DNA of 64,000 nt, from NCBI RefSeq assembly GCF_009711165.2, contig NZ_WMID02000008.1, positions 1-64,000 of the forward strand. The letters run 5' to 3'. The stretch is from Flavobacterium sp. MC2016-06 (GTDB lineage: Bacteria; Bacteroidota; Bacteroidia; Flavobacteriales; Flavobacteriaceae). Each line of letters opens with the position of its first letter. The first letter of the stretch is position 1. The notes beneath the pieces are model-generated. The model did not search any database. It was not told the DNA's origin and worked only from the letters and a program-made list of their open reading frames with translations. Positions 42,689 through 51,639 of the stretch are shown piece by piece. The position numbers were made by a program, and so were the translations under genes.

Positions 42689-43876
42689 TTACTCCTTTTT
42701 CATTATTTCATCCATAACATTTAAGATTATGGCGCATCCTTCTTTTATTTCTTCTTCAGAAATGGTTAACGGTGGTGTTATTCTTATTGCACAGCCTTCA
42801 AAAAGCAGCCAGAATAATATAAGTCCTTTGTCTTGACAGTTTAAAATCACCTGATTAGTGATTTCTGCTGTTTCTGTCATGGCCGCCAGCATTAATCCTT
42901 TTCCTCTAACTTCCTTTATCAAAGGATGTACCAAAAGCGATCTAAAGAGTTTTTCCTTCTCTAAAGCTTCCTGCATTAAGTTTGTTTCAGTTAATTCCTG
43001 CAAAGTAGCCAGACAAGCTGACGCAATGACAGGGTGACCTCCAAAGGTTGTAATGTGTCCTAATTTCGGATTTTCGGTTAAAAGATCCATTTTTTCTGCC
43101 GAAGCGGTAAAAGCACCAACCGGCATTCCGCCGCCCATTCCTTTTCCCATTACAACAATATCGGGAACGACATCGTAGTTTTGAAAACCAAAAAGTTTTC
43201 CAGTTCTTCCAAATCCAGGCTGAATTTCATCGACAATCATCATTGCTCCAACTTCATCACAGCGTTTACGTACTTTTTGTAAAAAGTTGTTTTCTGGCTG
43301 AATAAATCCTGCTCCGCCTTGAATGGTTTCTAGCAATATTGCTGCAGTTCGAGTTGTTATTTTTTGTAAATCTTCTTCGTTATTAAAAGTGATAAAATCT
43401 ACATCTGGTAAAAGTGGACGAAAAGCTTGTTTGCGTTCTTCAAATCCCATAACACTCATAGAACCCATTGTGTTACCATGATAAGCATTATGACACGAAA
43501 TTAGCTGACTGCGTCCTGTTGTTCGTTTTGCTAATTTAAGTGCTCCTTCAATCGCTTCTGTGCCTGAATTGACCAAATAGGTTTTGTTTAGAGATTCTGG
43601 TAGAAGGGAAGCTAGTAATTTGCAATATTGTACGGCTGGACTTTGAGAATATTCGCCATAAACCATTACGTGCGAATATTTGTCTAGCTGATCTTTTATA
43701 GCTTGATTTACTCTCGGGTGTTGATGTCCAAGTGTACAAGCTGAAACGCCAGCTACAAAATCTAAATATTTGTTATTGTTTGTGTCGTAAATATAAGAGC
43801 CAATGGCATGCGAAACTTCCATTCCTAATGGGTAAGGAGAGGTTTGCGCTTGATATTTTATAAAATCTGGATTCAC
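42689..43876 (-). CDS. Class III PLP aminotransferase (acetylornithine/ornithine type)
   Basis: A 395-residue fold-type I aminotransferase. The PLP lysine is Lys245 in VVMGKGMGGGMPVGAF, and the cofactor Asp216 is in IVDEIQPGFGRTG. The VNSGTEAIEGALKLAK and HNAYHGNTMGS segments are typical of the acetylornithine, ornithine and 4-aminobutyrate branch. Which substrate it uses cannot be read from the sequence. No arginine genes are nearby. It is followed downstream by a dispersed repeat and preceded by the OstA gene, 81 bp away. Confidence 0.88.
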   Translation of the reverse strand: MNPDFIKYQAQTSPYPLGMEVSHAIGSYIYDTNNNKYLDFVAGVSACTLGHQHPRVNQAIKDQLDKYSHVMVYGEYSQSPAVQYCKLLASLLPESLNKTYLVNSGTEAIEGALKLAKRTTGRSQLISCHNAYHGNTMGSMSVMGFEERKQAFRPLLPDVDFITFNNEEDLQKITTRTAAILLETIQGGAGFIQPENNFLQKVRKRCDEVGAMMIVDEIQPGFGRTGKLFGFQNYDVVPDIVVMGKGMGGGMPVGAFTASAEKMDLLTENPKLGHITTFGGHPVIASACLATLQELTETNLMQEALEKEKLFRSLLVHPLIKEVRGKGLMLAAMTETAEITNQVILNCQDKGLILFWLLFEGCAIRITPPLTISEEEIKEGCAIILNVMDEIMKKE

Positions 43877-43893
43877 AGGTTTTTGTTTAAAAA

Positions 43894-43957
43894 GTTTCAG
43901 GTTTCAAGTTTCAGGTTTCAAGTTTTCTTCTCAGAACTTGAAACCTGAAATTTGAAA
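43894..43957. repeat. CTTGAAAC-type inverted repeat
   Basis: GTTTCAGGTTTCAAG units on the left and AACTTGAAACCTGAAA units on the right form an imperfect hairpin between the OstA gene and the aminotransferase gene. Confidence 0.8.
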
Positions 43958-45619
43958 CTATTTTTTTGCTTTCTCTTTAGCCTTCGGTTTTACTGCCGGC
44001 TTCTTTTTGTCGTAATTCAAAGTTTCTTCCCTAATTTTCATCGGGACATTTTCCTTTGCTTCTTCGTCTTTTCCTTCTTGAACTAATTTGTCGTTCATTT
44101 CATTTTCCTCGGCTGTAAAAATATCGTCTTTCGATTTTATTCGTTCATCGCCACGCCAAACCATTCCTTTCAGCTTTCGAGCATTTTCTGGTAATTCATC
44201 TTCAGGATAAATATCACCATCTACTTTATTAAAAAAGGTAATAGTTTCAACTGCATTATTCTCTAAAATAAGGTTGATTTTGCTACTTACATTTTTATTA
44301 ATTCCGATAAGTTCATTAGCGTCATTTCGCATAAAATAAACCACTTCAGTATTTTTAACGACATCTACATCGTGTAATTTTCCGTCTTTAAATTTCCCAA
44401 ACAAATTGAGCCCTTTTACCTGATTATAGCCCGTTCCGAGCGTATCCCGCGAGAGTAGAAAAGTGTTGTTGATTACTTTCAGCGAGTCTAATTTTTTGGT
44501 TGTATTATCTCCAATTAAATGCATTAAATCTCCTGTAATCTGGCTGTCACCATTCCATAAAATCGGATTTCCGATAAGTTTTGTCAAGGCCGTTTTTGAG
44601 TTTGAATGAATAGAATCGCATTTACCACTCATGTCTAATTTATAAAAACGAGCATTTTTGTAGGCTCTTAAAACTCTTTCACCTTCTTTTCCTGTAACCA
44701 TTAAGATTTTTCCGTGAATGTAAACCGAATCTTTTTCTACTAAATTAATAGCAACAGCTCTTTTGGTTACAAACATAGAATCTTTTAGTTTGTAAAGTTC
44801 TGCGTAATGCCCTTTTACAACACCTCGATTTATAGAATCGGTAATCTTTACATTTCGCGTTGCCGAGGCAAATTCCGTATTTCGGTTATAAAATAAACTG
44901 TCGCCTTCTATACGCCTGTCATTGTATTTAATATAAGATTTTCGTAAAAAATGCGCGAGATTTTTCTTCGTATCATAAAAGCCTTTTTCCGTGTAAATAT
45001 AATTGGCTTCACTCGTAATTGTCGATGGTCCAAATAAATAAGCATGTCCAGCATTACTGTAATAATCTAAATGATTAGACTTCATGACATATTTCGGATT
45101 GGTAAGCACAACTTCGGTTAAAAACTGAAATTTTTTCTCAGCCACAAAATACCTTCCGGATTTGCTCACTAAAGTATTGTCTTTATTAATGATTGTACCT
45201 TTACTATTGTAAAAAACCTGTTGTATGTTTCTATCAAAATTAATAGTGTCTGTCTGTAAAGTAGCATCTGGAGAACTCATAACGGCATCGCCAGTAGCAA
45301 ATGCTTTTTTAGAATTACCGCTGTATTCTGCATATTTACTATTCAAGAATAAAGTATCGCCTTGTACTAATTGTACATTTCCAAAAGCCTTCAGATAATT
45401 TTCTTTCTGAAAATAATAGGCTTTATTACAAGTCAGTACAACGCCGTCGTGGTTTACTTTTACATTCCCGGTAAGTAAAATCGCGTCAGGTACTAATTCT
45501 TGATTAACATCTAAATAATCAGAATGCTCTATATTGATTTTTTTTGGTGCTTGCGCGAAAGTAAATTGCACGCTTAATAAAAGCAGACAATAGGATATGT
45601 AAAAGAGTGATTTCTTCAA
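43958..45619 (-). CDS. OstA-like protein (LptA/LptD N-domain type)
   Basis: A 553-residue exported protein (signal MKKSLFYISYCLLLLSVQFTFAQ). It opens with an OstA/LptA-type beta-jellyroll: DAILLTGNVKVNHDGVVLTCNKAYYF, NYLKAFGNVQLVQGD and KKAFATGDAVMSSPDATL. These folds carry lipopolysaccharide across the periplasm. The LptD barrel is absent; the C-terminus is a long Lys/Glu-rich tail. It is probably periplasmic or peripheral to the outer membrane. The exact step is unknown. Confidence 0.85.
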   Translation of the reverse strand: MKKSLFYISYCLLLLSVQFTFAQAPKKINIEHSDYLDVNQELVPDAILLTGNVKVNHDGVVLTCNKAYYFQKENYLKAFGNVQLVQGDTLFLNSKYAEYSGNSKKAFATGDAVMSSPDATLQTDTINFDRNIQQVFYNSKGTIINKDNTLVSKSGRYFVAEKKFQFLTEVVLTNPKYVMKSNHLDYYSNAGHAYLFGPSTITSEANYIYTEKGFYDTKKNLAHFLRKSYIKYNDRRIEGDSLFYNRNTEFASATRNVKITDSINRGVVKGHYAELYKLKDSMFVTKRAVAINLVEKDSVYIHGKILMVTGKEGERVLRAYKNARFYKLDMSGKCDSIHSNSKTALTKLIGNPILWNGDSQITGDLMHLIGDNTTKKLDSLKVINNTFLLSRDTLGTGYNQVKGLNLFGKFKDGKLHDVDVVKNTEVVYFMRNDANELIGINKNVSSKINLILENNAVETITFFNKVDGDIYPEDELPENARKLKGMVWRGDERIKSKDDIFTAEENEMNDKLVQEGKDEEAKENVPMKIREETLNYDKKKPAVKPKAKEKAKK

Positions 45620-46093
45620 CTGATTAAATTTTTGTCAAATTTATGAAAAAGGTTACAACCTTTATTGATATTAGGATTAATTTATAATTCATAAATTCCA
45701 GATCAAAATCTAAATAGTATAAAGGCTTAAGTTATCAACAAAAAACAATACTCCCTCGTTGTAGTTTTGGTTTTTAAATCGAAATTAAAACAAATTGATT
45801 CTAGTTTCTTTTGAATTTTAAAAATTAGTCTAAATTTAGAAATTGGTTTTTAAATGAACGCATTGATTAGAACTTGTGTAAAATTTATTTAACACATGGA
45901 AACATAGATTTTATGTTTTTTTTTTAAGAAAGAAAAAGAGAAATATATTTCTTTCATAAAGTTAGCCATGTTTATTTTAAATAAGTGAAACGCCTGATTT
46001 TAAGCTTAGAAATACCATGTTTCTATGTGTTAAAATAATTAGGCGTAATGGTTTAAAAATAGGTCGAGAAAAGAATCAGTTTATAAAATAAAT
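45620..46093. other. 474-bp intergenic region with a dispersed repeat
   Basis: Divergent region between the OstA gene and the plus-strand GH13 gene, with no credible gene. A second copy of the GTGAAACGCCTG / TTTCTATGTGTTAAAA repeat lies at 45960-46034, and its end sequence recurs inverted near 45888-45908 (TTAACACATGGAAACATAGA), so 45888-46035 can fold back on itself. The rest is AT-rich with nothing recognised. Confidence 0.75.
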
Positions 46094-47965
46094 ATGATAA
46101 ATAAAAGAATTTTTGTTGCAGGAATGGCTGTGACAATGCTGTTTACAGCATGTAAAACAAAAGATTTAAAAATGAATACATATAAAGAAGAGGCTCCTGC
46201 AGATAAGAAAATTGTCGTGTATCAGGTTTTTACACGTTTATTTGGAAATAAAAATACAACTAATAAACCTTGGGGAACAATTGAAGATAACGGCGTAGGA
46301 AAATTTGATGATTTTACAGATAAAGCACTTCATGAAATAAAAGATTTAGGTGTTACTTATATTTGGTATACAGGCGTACCTCATCATGCTTTGGTGCGTG
46401 ATTATACGGCTTTTGGAATTTCTAATGATGATCCAGAAGTGGTAAAAGGCCGTGCAGGTTCTCCTTATGCAGTAAAAGATTATTATAATGTAAATCCAGA
46501 TTTAGCGGTAAATCCTGCAAACAGATTACAGGAATTTGAAGCTTTAATTGCTCGTACGCATAAAGCAGGTTTAAAATTAATAATAGATATTGTTCCCAAT
46601 CATATTGCTCGTAAATACGAAGGAAAAATTAATCCAGAAGGTGTGAGAGATTTTGGAGCTGATGATAATGTCAATGTAGAATACGACAGAAATAATAATT
46701 TCTATTATATCCCAAATGAACATTTTCAAATTCCTGATGGAGATATTCCGTTAAACGGAGAAAAAAATCCTCTGGTTGACGGCACTTTTGATGAAAATCC
46801 TGCAAAATGGACAGGAAATGGTTCACGTAAAGCTAAACCAGACCAAAATGACTGGTACGAAACGGTGAAAGTAAATTATGGAATTCGCCCAGATGGCTCA
46901 AAAGATTTTCCAGAACTTCCTTCTGGTTTCGATCAGAAATCGTATCAGGAACATTTTGCATTCTGGCAGGATAAAGACGTGCCTAGTTCTTGGAAAAAGT
47001 TTAAAGAAATTGCTTTGTATTGGACAGCAAAAGGCGTTGACGGCTTTCGTTATGATATGGCAGAAATGGTTCCGTATGAATTTTGGAGTTATATGAATTC
47101 GGCTATTAAGATGAAAAATCCAAATGCTTTTTTATTGGCAGAAGTGTATAATCCAAATGAATACCGCAATTATATTCGTTTAGGTAAAATGGATTATTTG
47201 TACGATAAAGTAGAAACGTATGATAAATTGAAAGACGTTATTAGAGGAAAATCTAATCCTGATGGTTTATCAGATATTCAAAATAGAATGTCGGATATTG
47301 AACACCACATGCTTCATTTTCTTGACAATCATGACGAACAACGTTTGGCAAGTCCAGAATTTGCTGGAACTCCAGAACGTGGAAAACCTCTGATGGTGGT
47401 TTCTACTACAATAAGTACATCGCCAACAATGCTTTATTTTGGACAGGAAGTAGGAGAGGCGGGCAATGAAAATGCTGGTTTTGGAACGCATTCTAGAACT
47501 TCTATTTTTGATTATATCGGAGTTCCAAATCATCAGCGCTGGATGAATGATGGTAAATTTGACGGCGGACAACTTTCTGAATCAGAAAAAAGTTTACGTG
47601 ATTTCTATAAACGATTATTGAACTTTTCGATTAACAGTTCGGCTTTAATGGGAAGTTTTCAGGAAATTCAAGCTGTAAACCGCCAGAATAATGCGGGTTA
47701 TGATGAATTAATTTACTCTTATGTACGCTGGTCAGAAAAACAAAAATTAATTGTTGTTGCTAATTTTTCTTCGGATAAAACCAGCGAATTTGAATTGAAG
47801 GTTCCTGCTGATGTTATTTCAAAATGGAATTTAAAAGATGATTCTTATGTGCTTGTAGATCAATTGTATTTGAAGAATAAAATATATCTTACGGTAAAAA
47901 ATGGTGAAGGAGTAGCAAGAGTTAAAATTATGCCTTCTGAATCGTTTATTTATGAGGTGAAATAA
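46094..47965 (+). CDS. GH13 alpha-amylase family lipoprotein
   Basis: A 623-residue glycoside hydrolase with a lipoprotein signal (MINKRIFVAGMAVTMLFTAC, Cys20), so it is anchored to a membrane, possibly at the cell surface. The GH13 catalytic set is complete: nucleophile Asp321 in GVDGFRYDMAEM, acid/base Glu350 in FLLAEVYNP, and Asp414 in LDNHDEQRL. Conserved region I reads IIDIVPNHIA. An insertion of about 100 residues lies between regions I and II. It converges on the minus-strand utilisation locus and likely belongs to it. The exact alpha-glucan substrate is unknown. Confidence 0.9.
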   Translation: MINKRIFVAGMAVTMLFTACKTKDLKMNTYKEEAPADKKIVVYQVFTRLFGNKNTTNKPWGTIEDNGVGKFDDFTDKALHEIKDLGVTYIWYTGVPHHALVRDYTAFGISNDDPEVVKGRAGSPYAVKDYYNVNPDLAVNPANRLQEFEALIARTHKAGLKLIIDIVPNHIARKYEGKINPEGVRDFGADDNVNVEYDRNNNFYYIPNEHFQIPDGDIPLNGEKNPLVDGTFDENPAKWTGNGSRKAKPDQNDWYETVKVNYGIRPDGSKDFPELPSGFDQKSYQEHFAFWQDKDVPSSWKKFKEIALYWTAKGVDGFRYDMAEMVPYEFWSYMNSAIKMKNPNAFLLAEVYNPNEYRNYIRLGKMDYLYDKVETYDKLKDVIRGKSNPDGLSDIQNRMSDIEHHMLHFLDNHDEQRLASPEFAGTPERGKPLMVVSTTISTSPTMLYFGQEVGEAGNENAGFGTHSRTSIFDYIGVPNHQRWMNDGKFDGGQLSESEKSLRDFYKRLLNFSINSSALMGSFQEIQAVNRQNNAGYDELIYSYVRWSEKQKLIVVANFSSDKTSEFELKVPADVISKWNLKDDSYVLVDQLYLKNKIYLTVKNGEGVARVKIMPSESFIYEVK

Positions 47966-48049
47966 AACTTTGCGTCTTTGCGAGAATTATCCCTGCGCAC
48001 TTTGCGGTTAAATTCCTGTATTTTGTTTCTCGCAAAGACGCAAAGTTTT
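47964..48049. terminator. 22-bp perfect inverted repeat between the two GH13 genes
   Basis: Arms 47964-47985 and 48028-48049 pair perfectly (core TTTGCGTCTTTGCGAG). The left arm begins within the stop codon of the plus-strand GH13 gene. It resembles the repeat at 9010-9074. Confidence 0.85.
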
Positions 48050-48051
48050 TT

Positions 48052-49677
48052 TTAATTTTTATAGATAAGAAAACTATTTGATTTTAGAATTTTGTTTCCC
48101 ATTACTATTTTAGCTCCTGTGGGTATTTTTATTTCCTTTTTTGAGCCAAAGTTCAGGATTACTGTGATCTTTTCTCCTTCAAATGATCTTGTGTATGAGA
48201 TTTGATCTTCTTTTAGTTCAAGAGTATCATAAACGCCGTATTGCAGTACTTTTTCTTGATTTCGTAAAGCAATCAATTTTTTGTAACTGTTCAGAATCGA
48301 TTTTTTTTGCGACTGTAAGACGGCAACATTTATTGTTTTGTAATCGGGATTAATTTTGATCCAGGTTTTTGCTGTCGAAAATCCCGCAAAAGCCTTTTCA
48401 TTCCATTGCATCGGGCTTCTTGATTTATCTCTATTGTGCTCGTTTCCTTCCAAGAGCGCTTCGTCTGTGCTTTTGCCTTCTTCAAGTGCTAAACGATAAT
48501 GGGTTCTTCCTTGTATGTCGATCATTTCGTCTAGGTTTTTGGCAATACTAATATGCATACCAATTTCTTCACCATAATAAATAAAAGGAACTCCTTTTGC
48601 AGTAAGTATTAATGCGGTAAGTGCCAAAGCTCTATCCTGATTTCCGTCTGCCAAACGATCGATCATTCGCGGCATATCATGACTGCCAAAAAATAGAGTT
48701 GGATAATTGCTCATGTTTTTTTCCATGCTTTGCAATTCGTCAAAAACACGCTTTGTGGAAAATGTTTTGATACTTCCGAAGTTGAAATTAAAAACTACAT
48801 CTAATAGATCCTGCGATTGATATTGTTTTAAAACTTCGATTTTGTCACTTCCAATTTCTCCAACAATAAAACGATTGTCATATTCATTTACAGTAGATTT
48901 TATAATTCGCATGGCATTTTTTACGCCCGCTTGATCTATATCATGAATATGATCTTGTTTACCGTCTTTTATCGGATTATCAGAAGTAATTCCGTTAGTA
49001 TTCAAAAAATTTATAACATCCAATCTAAAACCATCAACTCCAGCGTCCAGCCAGAAACGAAGAATTTTTTGAACTTCGGTAACTACTTTAGGATTTGACC
49101 AATTTAGATCGGCCATTTTTGCATCAAATTTATGATAGTAATATTGATTGGTTAAATTGTCTTTTTCCCAAGCTGTTCCTCCAAAAAAAGATTCCCAATT
49201 GTTAGGTTTATCTTTCCAGATATAATAATCCCGATACGGATTGTCTTTGGACTTTCGAGATTCTTGAAACCATTTACAAGCTGTAGAAGTATGATTAAAA
49301 ACCATATCTATAATCACTTTGATACCTTTTTTATGTGCTTCCTTTAGAAAAAGATCAAAGTCAGCTTTAGTTCCATACGTTGGATCAACTTCGTAATAAT
49401 TGGCAATATCATAACCGTTGTCTACTTTTGGAGAGGTAAGAAAAGGAGTAAGCCAAATACCTTTTATCCCTAATTCTTTTAAATACTCTAATTTTTGAGT
49501 CATGCCTTTAAAATCTCCGTAACCGTCGCCATTGCTATCTGCATAACTGGGCATGTAGATTTGATAAAAAACAGCTTCTTTCCACCATTTTTTTTCAGTT
49601 GTTGTTTGGGCAATAGCCATGTTTACGTTTAGCATTAGAAGAAAAAGAAGTATACTGTTCGATATATTAGATTTCAT
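48052..49677 (-). CDS. Exported GH13 alpha-glucosidase-like enzyme
   Basis: A 541-residue enzyme with a signal peptide (MKSNISNSILLFLLMLNVNMAIAQ). Motifs of the GH13 oligo-1,6-glucosidase/alpha-glucosidase group are all present: VFYQIYMPSYADSNGDGYGDFKG, region I IIDMVFNH, Asp220 in GVDGFRLDVINF, Glu274 in IVGEIGSD and Asp334 in FGSHDMPR. The last motif has Ser where most relatives have Asn (NHD). It is likely periplasmic, acting on short alpha-glucosides. It is the distal gene of the utilisation locus, 228 bp from its neighbour, with an inverted repeat between them. Confidence 0.9.
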   Translation of the reverse strand: MKSNISNSILLFLLMLNVNMAIAQTTTEKKWWKEAVFYQIYMPSYADSNGDGYGDFKGMTQKLEYLKELGIKGIWLTPFLTSPKVDNGYDIANYYEVDPTYGTKADFDLFLKEAHKKGIKVIIDMVFNHTSTACKWFQESRKSKDNPYRDYYIWKDKPNNWESFFGGTAWEKDNLTNQYYYHKFDAKMADLNWSNPKVVTEVQKILRFWLDAGVDGFRLDVINFLNTNGITSDNPIKDGKQDHIHDIDQAGVKNAMRIIKSTVNEYDNRFIVGEIGSDKIEVLKQYQSQDLLDVVFNFNFGSIKTFSTKRVFDELQSMEKNMSNYPTLFFGSHDMPRMIDRLADGNQDRALALTALILTAKGVPFIYYGEEIGMHISIAKNLDEMIDIQGRTHYRLALEEGKSTDEALLEGNEHNRDKSRSPMQWNEKAFAGFSTAKTWIKINPDYKTINVAVLQSQKKSILNSYKKLIALRNQEKVLQYGVYDTLELKEDQISYTRSFEGEKITVILNFGSKKEIKIPTGAKIVMGNKILKSNSFLIYKN

Positions 49678-49789
49678 AATATTTATGGTCTGGTTAAGTT
49701 ATTCTAGTCAACTTGTCACAGTTTATTGATATAAAGGCAAAGAGATTAGTCAGATTTTTTATTTAATCACAAAGTTTACCATTTAGCTT

Positions 49790-49886
49790 GTCATCCTGAG
49801 GAACGAAGGAGCTTCACAAGAAACTAACACAAAGTGTTTCCATATTGTCGAGTTACTAACGGAGATCCTTCGTTCCTCAGGATGAC
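49790..49886. repeat. Inverted repeat of the CATCCTGAGGAACGAAGGA element
   Basis: GTCATCCTGAGGAACGAAGG plus A (49790-49810) is perfectly repeated in inverse at 49866-49886, with a 55-base spacer. A single arm with the same sequence occurs at 5368-5391. It lies in the utilisation locus between the unknown protein gene and the GH13 gene and may reduce transcription of the latter. Confidence 0.9.
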
Positions 49887-49905
49887 AAAAATGAGAATTC
49901 TTTGC

Positions 49906-51624
49906 TTATTTTTTGGGTTGAAATTTATAATCTACTATAATACCGTTTACGAGCATCTTGTTGTCTTGATACGTAATTTTTCCGTCAGACGGAATGCATA
50001 CAATCACGGCTGAACTTAATGCTTCTATTTTTATTTTTGAAGATGAAGTCACGTCTTTAGCTGTAAAAGTTCCGGTAATGGTATTATACAAATCAACTTT
50101 CTGGCCTTTTGGAGCTTTTATAGTAACGGTTTTACTTTCTGTATAAGGATTGTAATAGAGATAAGAAGGATATGCTTTATCATGAAAAAAATCAGTGGCT
50201 AATAAATCTAATTGTAATATTCCTGTAACATTAGTTGGTTTAATAATACTGCCAAAAATCCCAACATGTCCACTTCCGTATACACTAAATTGTGATTCTT
50301 TAGGATTTTCTCCGAGTACCCAAAGCGGACCATCACCTTGAGCGACAGGACCTTTTAGGTTTTCGTACTCTTTGTAACTCGATTGACGAATCATACCTTC
50401 GTAACCAATTACTCCTTTAGAAACATCGGCAAGTTCTGGAATAGTTTCATGGTCATTAGGCATGTATTGCGGATAAAAGAAGCGAGAAGCATTGGCCGCG
50501 TTCAACATCCATTTTCCAATTGCCGTTGCATAAGATTGATCGTATCTTATCATTGGCACCAAAGGCCAAGCAGCATCATACGTATTCATTAAAAAACCAT
50601 AACCGCCATGATCTACAGTACTGCCAAAGATTCCAGAAATATCAATACCGTTCCAGTTTCCAACTAATGATCCCCAGCCTTCACGGCAGATAGGAGTTCC
50701 GTCAAAAGTCCAAGCCAGCATTTTATTCGTATCGTATTTTACGCCTTCTTCGGCATTTATTCTTGCGGCCAAATACGCTCCAAACGGCATTAAAACTTCA
50801 TAAGTAGGATTTTTGGACTGCGATTCTAAGGCAGCTAAAGCACTTTTGGCTCCTTTTAAATATTTAGAATCTCCAAATTTTTTATACGCCATATATAAAA
50901 CCCACGCATGTCCTGCTGCAGCATCTGGCTGTGTACAGATATTGTTTGTCATGGGTTTCATTTTATTGTAATCAAAATACGAATAATCGTAATTGCCATT
51001 TAAAATAACATCGGCTTCGTAAAATTTGTCGGCAATGCTTTTAGCAATTTCAGTAAAGCCGGGTTCGTTAGGATATTTGTCGTAAACAGAATAAAATAAA
51101 AGATTAGGATATACATCATACCACCAGTCGCGTCCGTAGCCACCGCCCAATAAAGCGACTTCTGGACACGTATTATTCATCATAATATTCCAGTTGGTTT
51201 CTTTGTTGAAATAATTTTTCAACATAGCGACATAATTCAAATTCTGCTGCTTGTTTTTGTCAATCCCAACTAATGTTGCGCCCAATGTTGCTCCCATTGT
51301 AGCGAGTGCTTCATGAAACATGCCTGTATTGTGATTTGGGCCTTGTCTCACATCACCTACAGCAGTATATAATCCGACAACATCTTGCGGGTAATTTTTT
51401 TTGCTGTCATCCATCCAGACCATTGGCCAGAATTTACCTTTAGCATTAAAGTCATAAACTGTTTTATCAAAATCGAGTGCCAATTTTTTATAGTCAATAA
51501 TTTTTAAGGGCTGCGGTAGATTTGGCATTTGATCTACACGAGGTATATTTTGCTGTTTTACTTGTGCCGTTGCATTTAAATGTATGAGCAGCAGACACAC
51601 AGCCGTTTTTAAAATAGTATTCAT
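49906..51624 (-). CDS. Secreted protein of unknown function in the utilisation locus, possibly a glycosidase
   Basis: A 572-residue exported protein (signal MNTILKTAVCLLLIHLNATAQ). I do not recognise a CAZy family. The body (about 40-430) is rich in aromatic and helix-pair patterns such as GRDWWYDVYPNLLFYSVYDKYP, AAGHAWVLYMAYKKFGDSKYLKGAK and NTYDAAWPLVPMIRYDQSYATAIG, which fits an alpha/alpha-toroid enzyme. The last 100 residues look like a beta-sandwich. Acidic candidates for catalysis exist but cannot be assigned. It is 15 bp behind the MFS gene in the same operon, so a carbohydrate-active role is likely by context only. Confidence 0.7.
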   Translation of the reverse strand: MNTILKTAVCLLLIHLNATAQVKQQNIPRVDQMPNLPQPLKIIDYKKLALDFDKTVYDFNAKGKFWPMVWMDDSKKNYPQDVVGLYTAVGDVRQGPNHNTGMFHEALATMGATLGATLVGIDKNKQQNLNYVAMLKNYFNKETNWNIMMNNTCPEVALLGGGYGRDWWYDVYPNLLFYSVYDKYPNEPGFTEIAKSIADKFYEADVILNGNYDYSYFDYNKMKPMTNNICTQPDAAAGHAWVLYMAYKKFGDSKYLKGAKSALAALESQSKNPTYEVLMPFGAYLAARINAEEGVKYDTNKMLAWTFDGTPICREGWGSLVGNWNGIDISGIFGSTVDHGGYGFLMNTYDAAWPLVPMIRYDQSYATAIGKWMLNAANASRFFYPQYMPNDHETIPELADVSKGVIGYEGMIRQSSYKEYENLKGPVAQGDGPLWVLGENPKESQFSVYGSGHVGIFGSIIKPTNVTGILQLDLLATDFFHDKAYPSYLYYNPYTESKTVTIKAPKGQKVDLYNTITGTFTAKDVTSSSKIKIEALSSAVIVCIPSDGKITYQDNKMLVNGIIVDYKFQPKK

Positions 51625-51639
51625 TTGTAACTTTTATAT

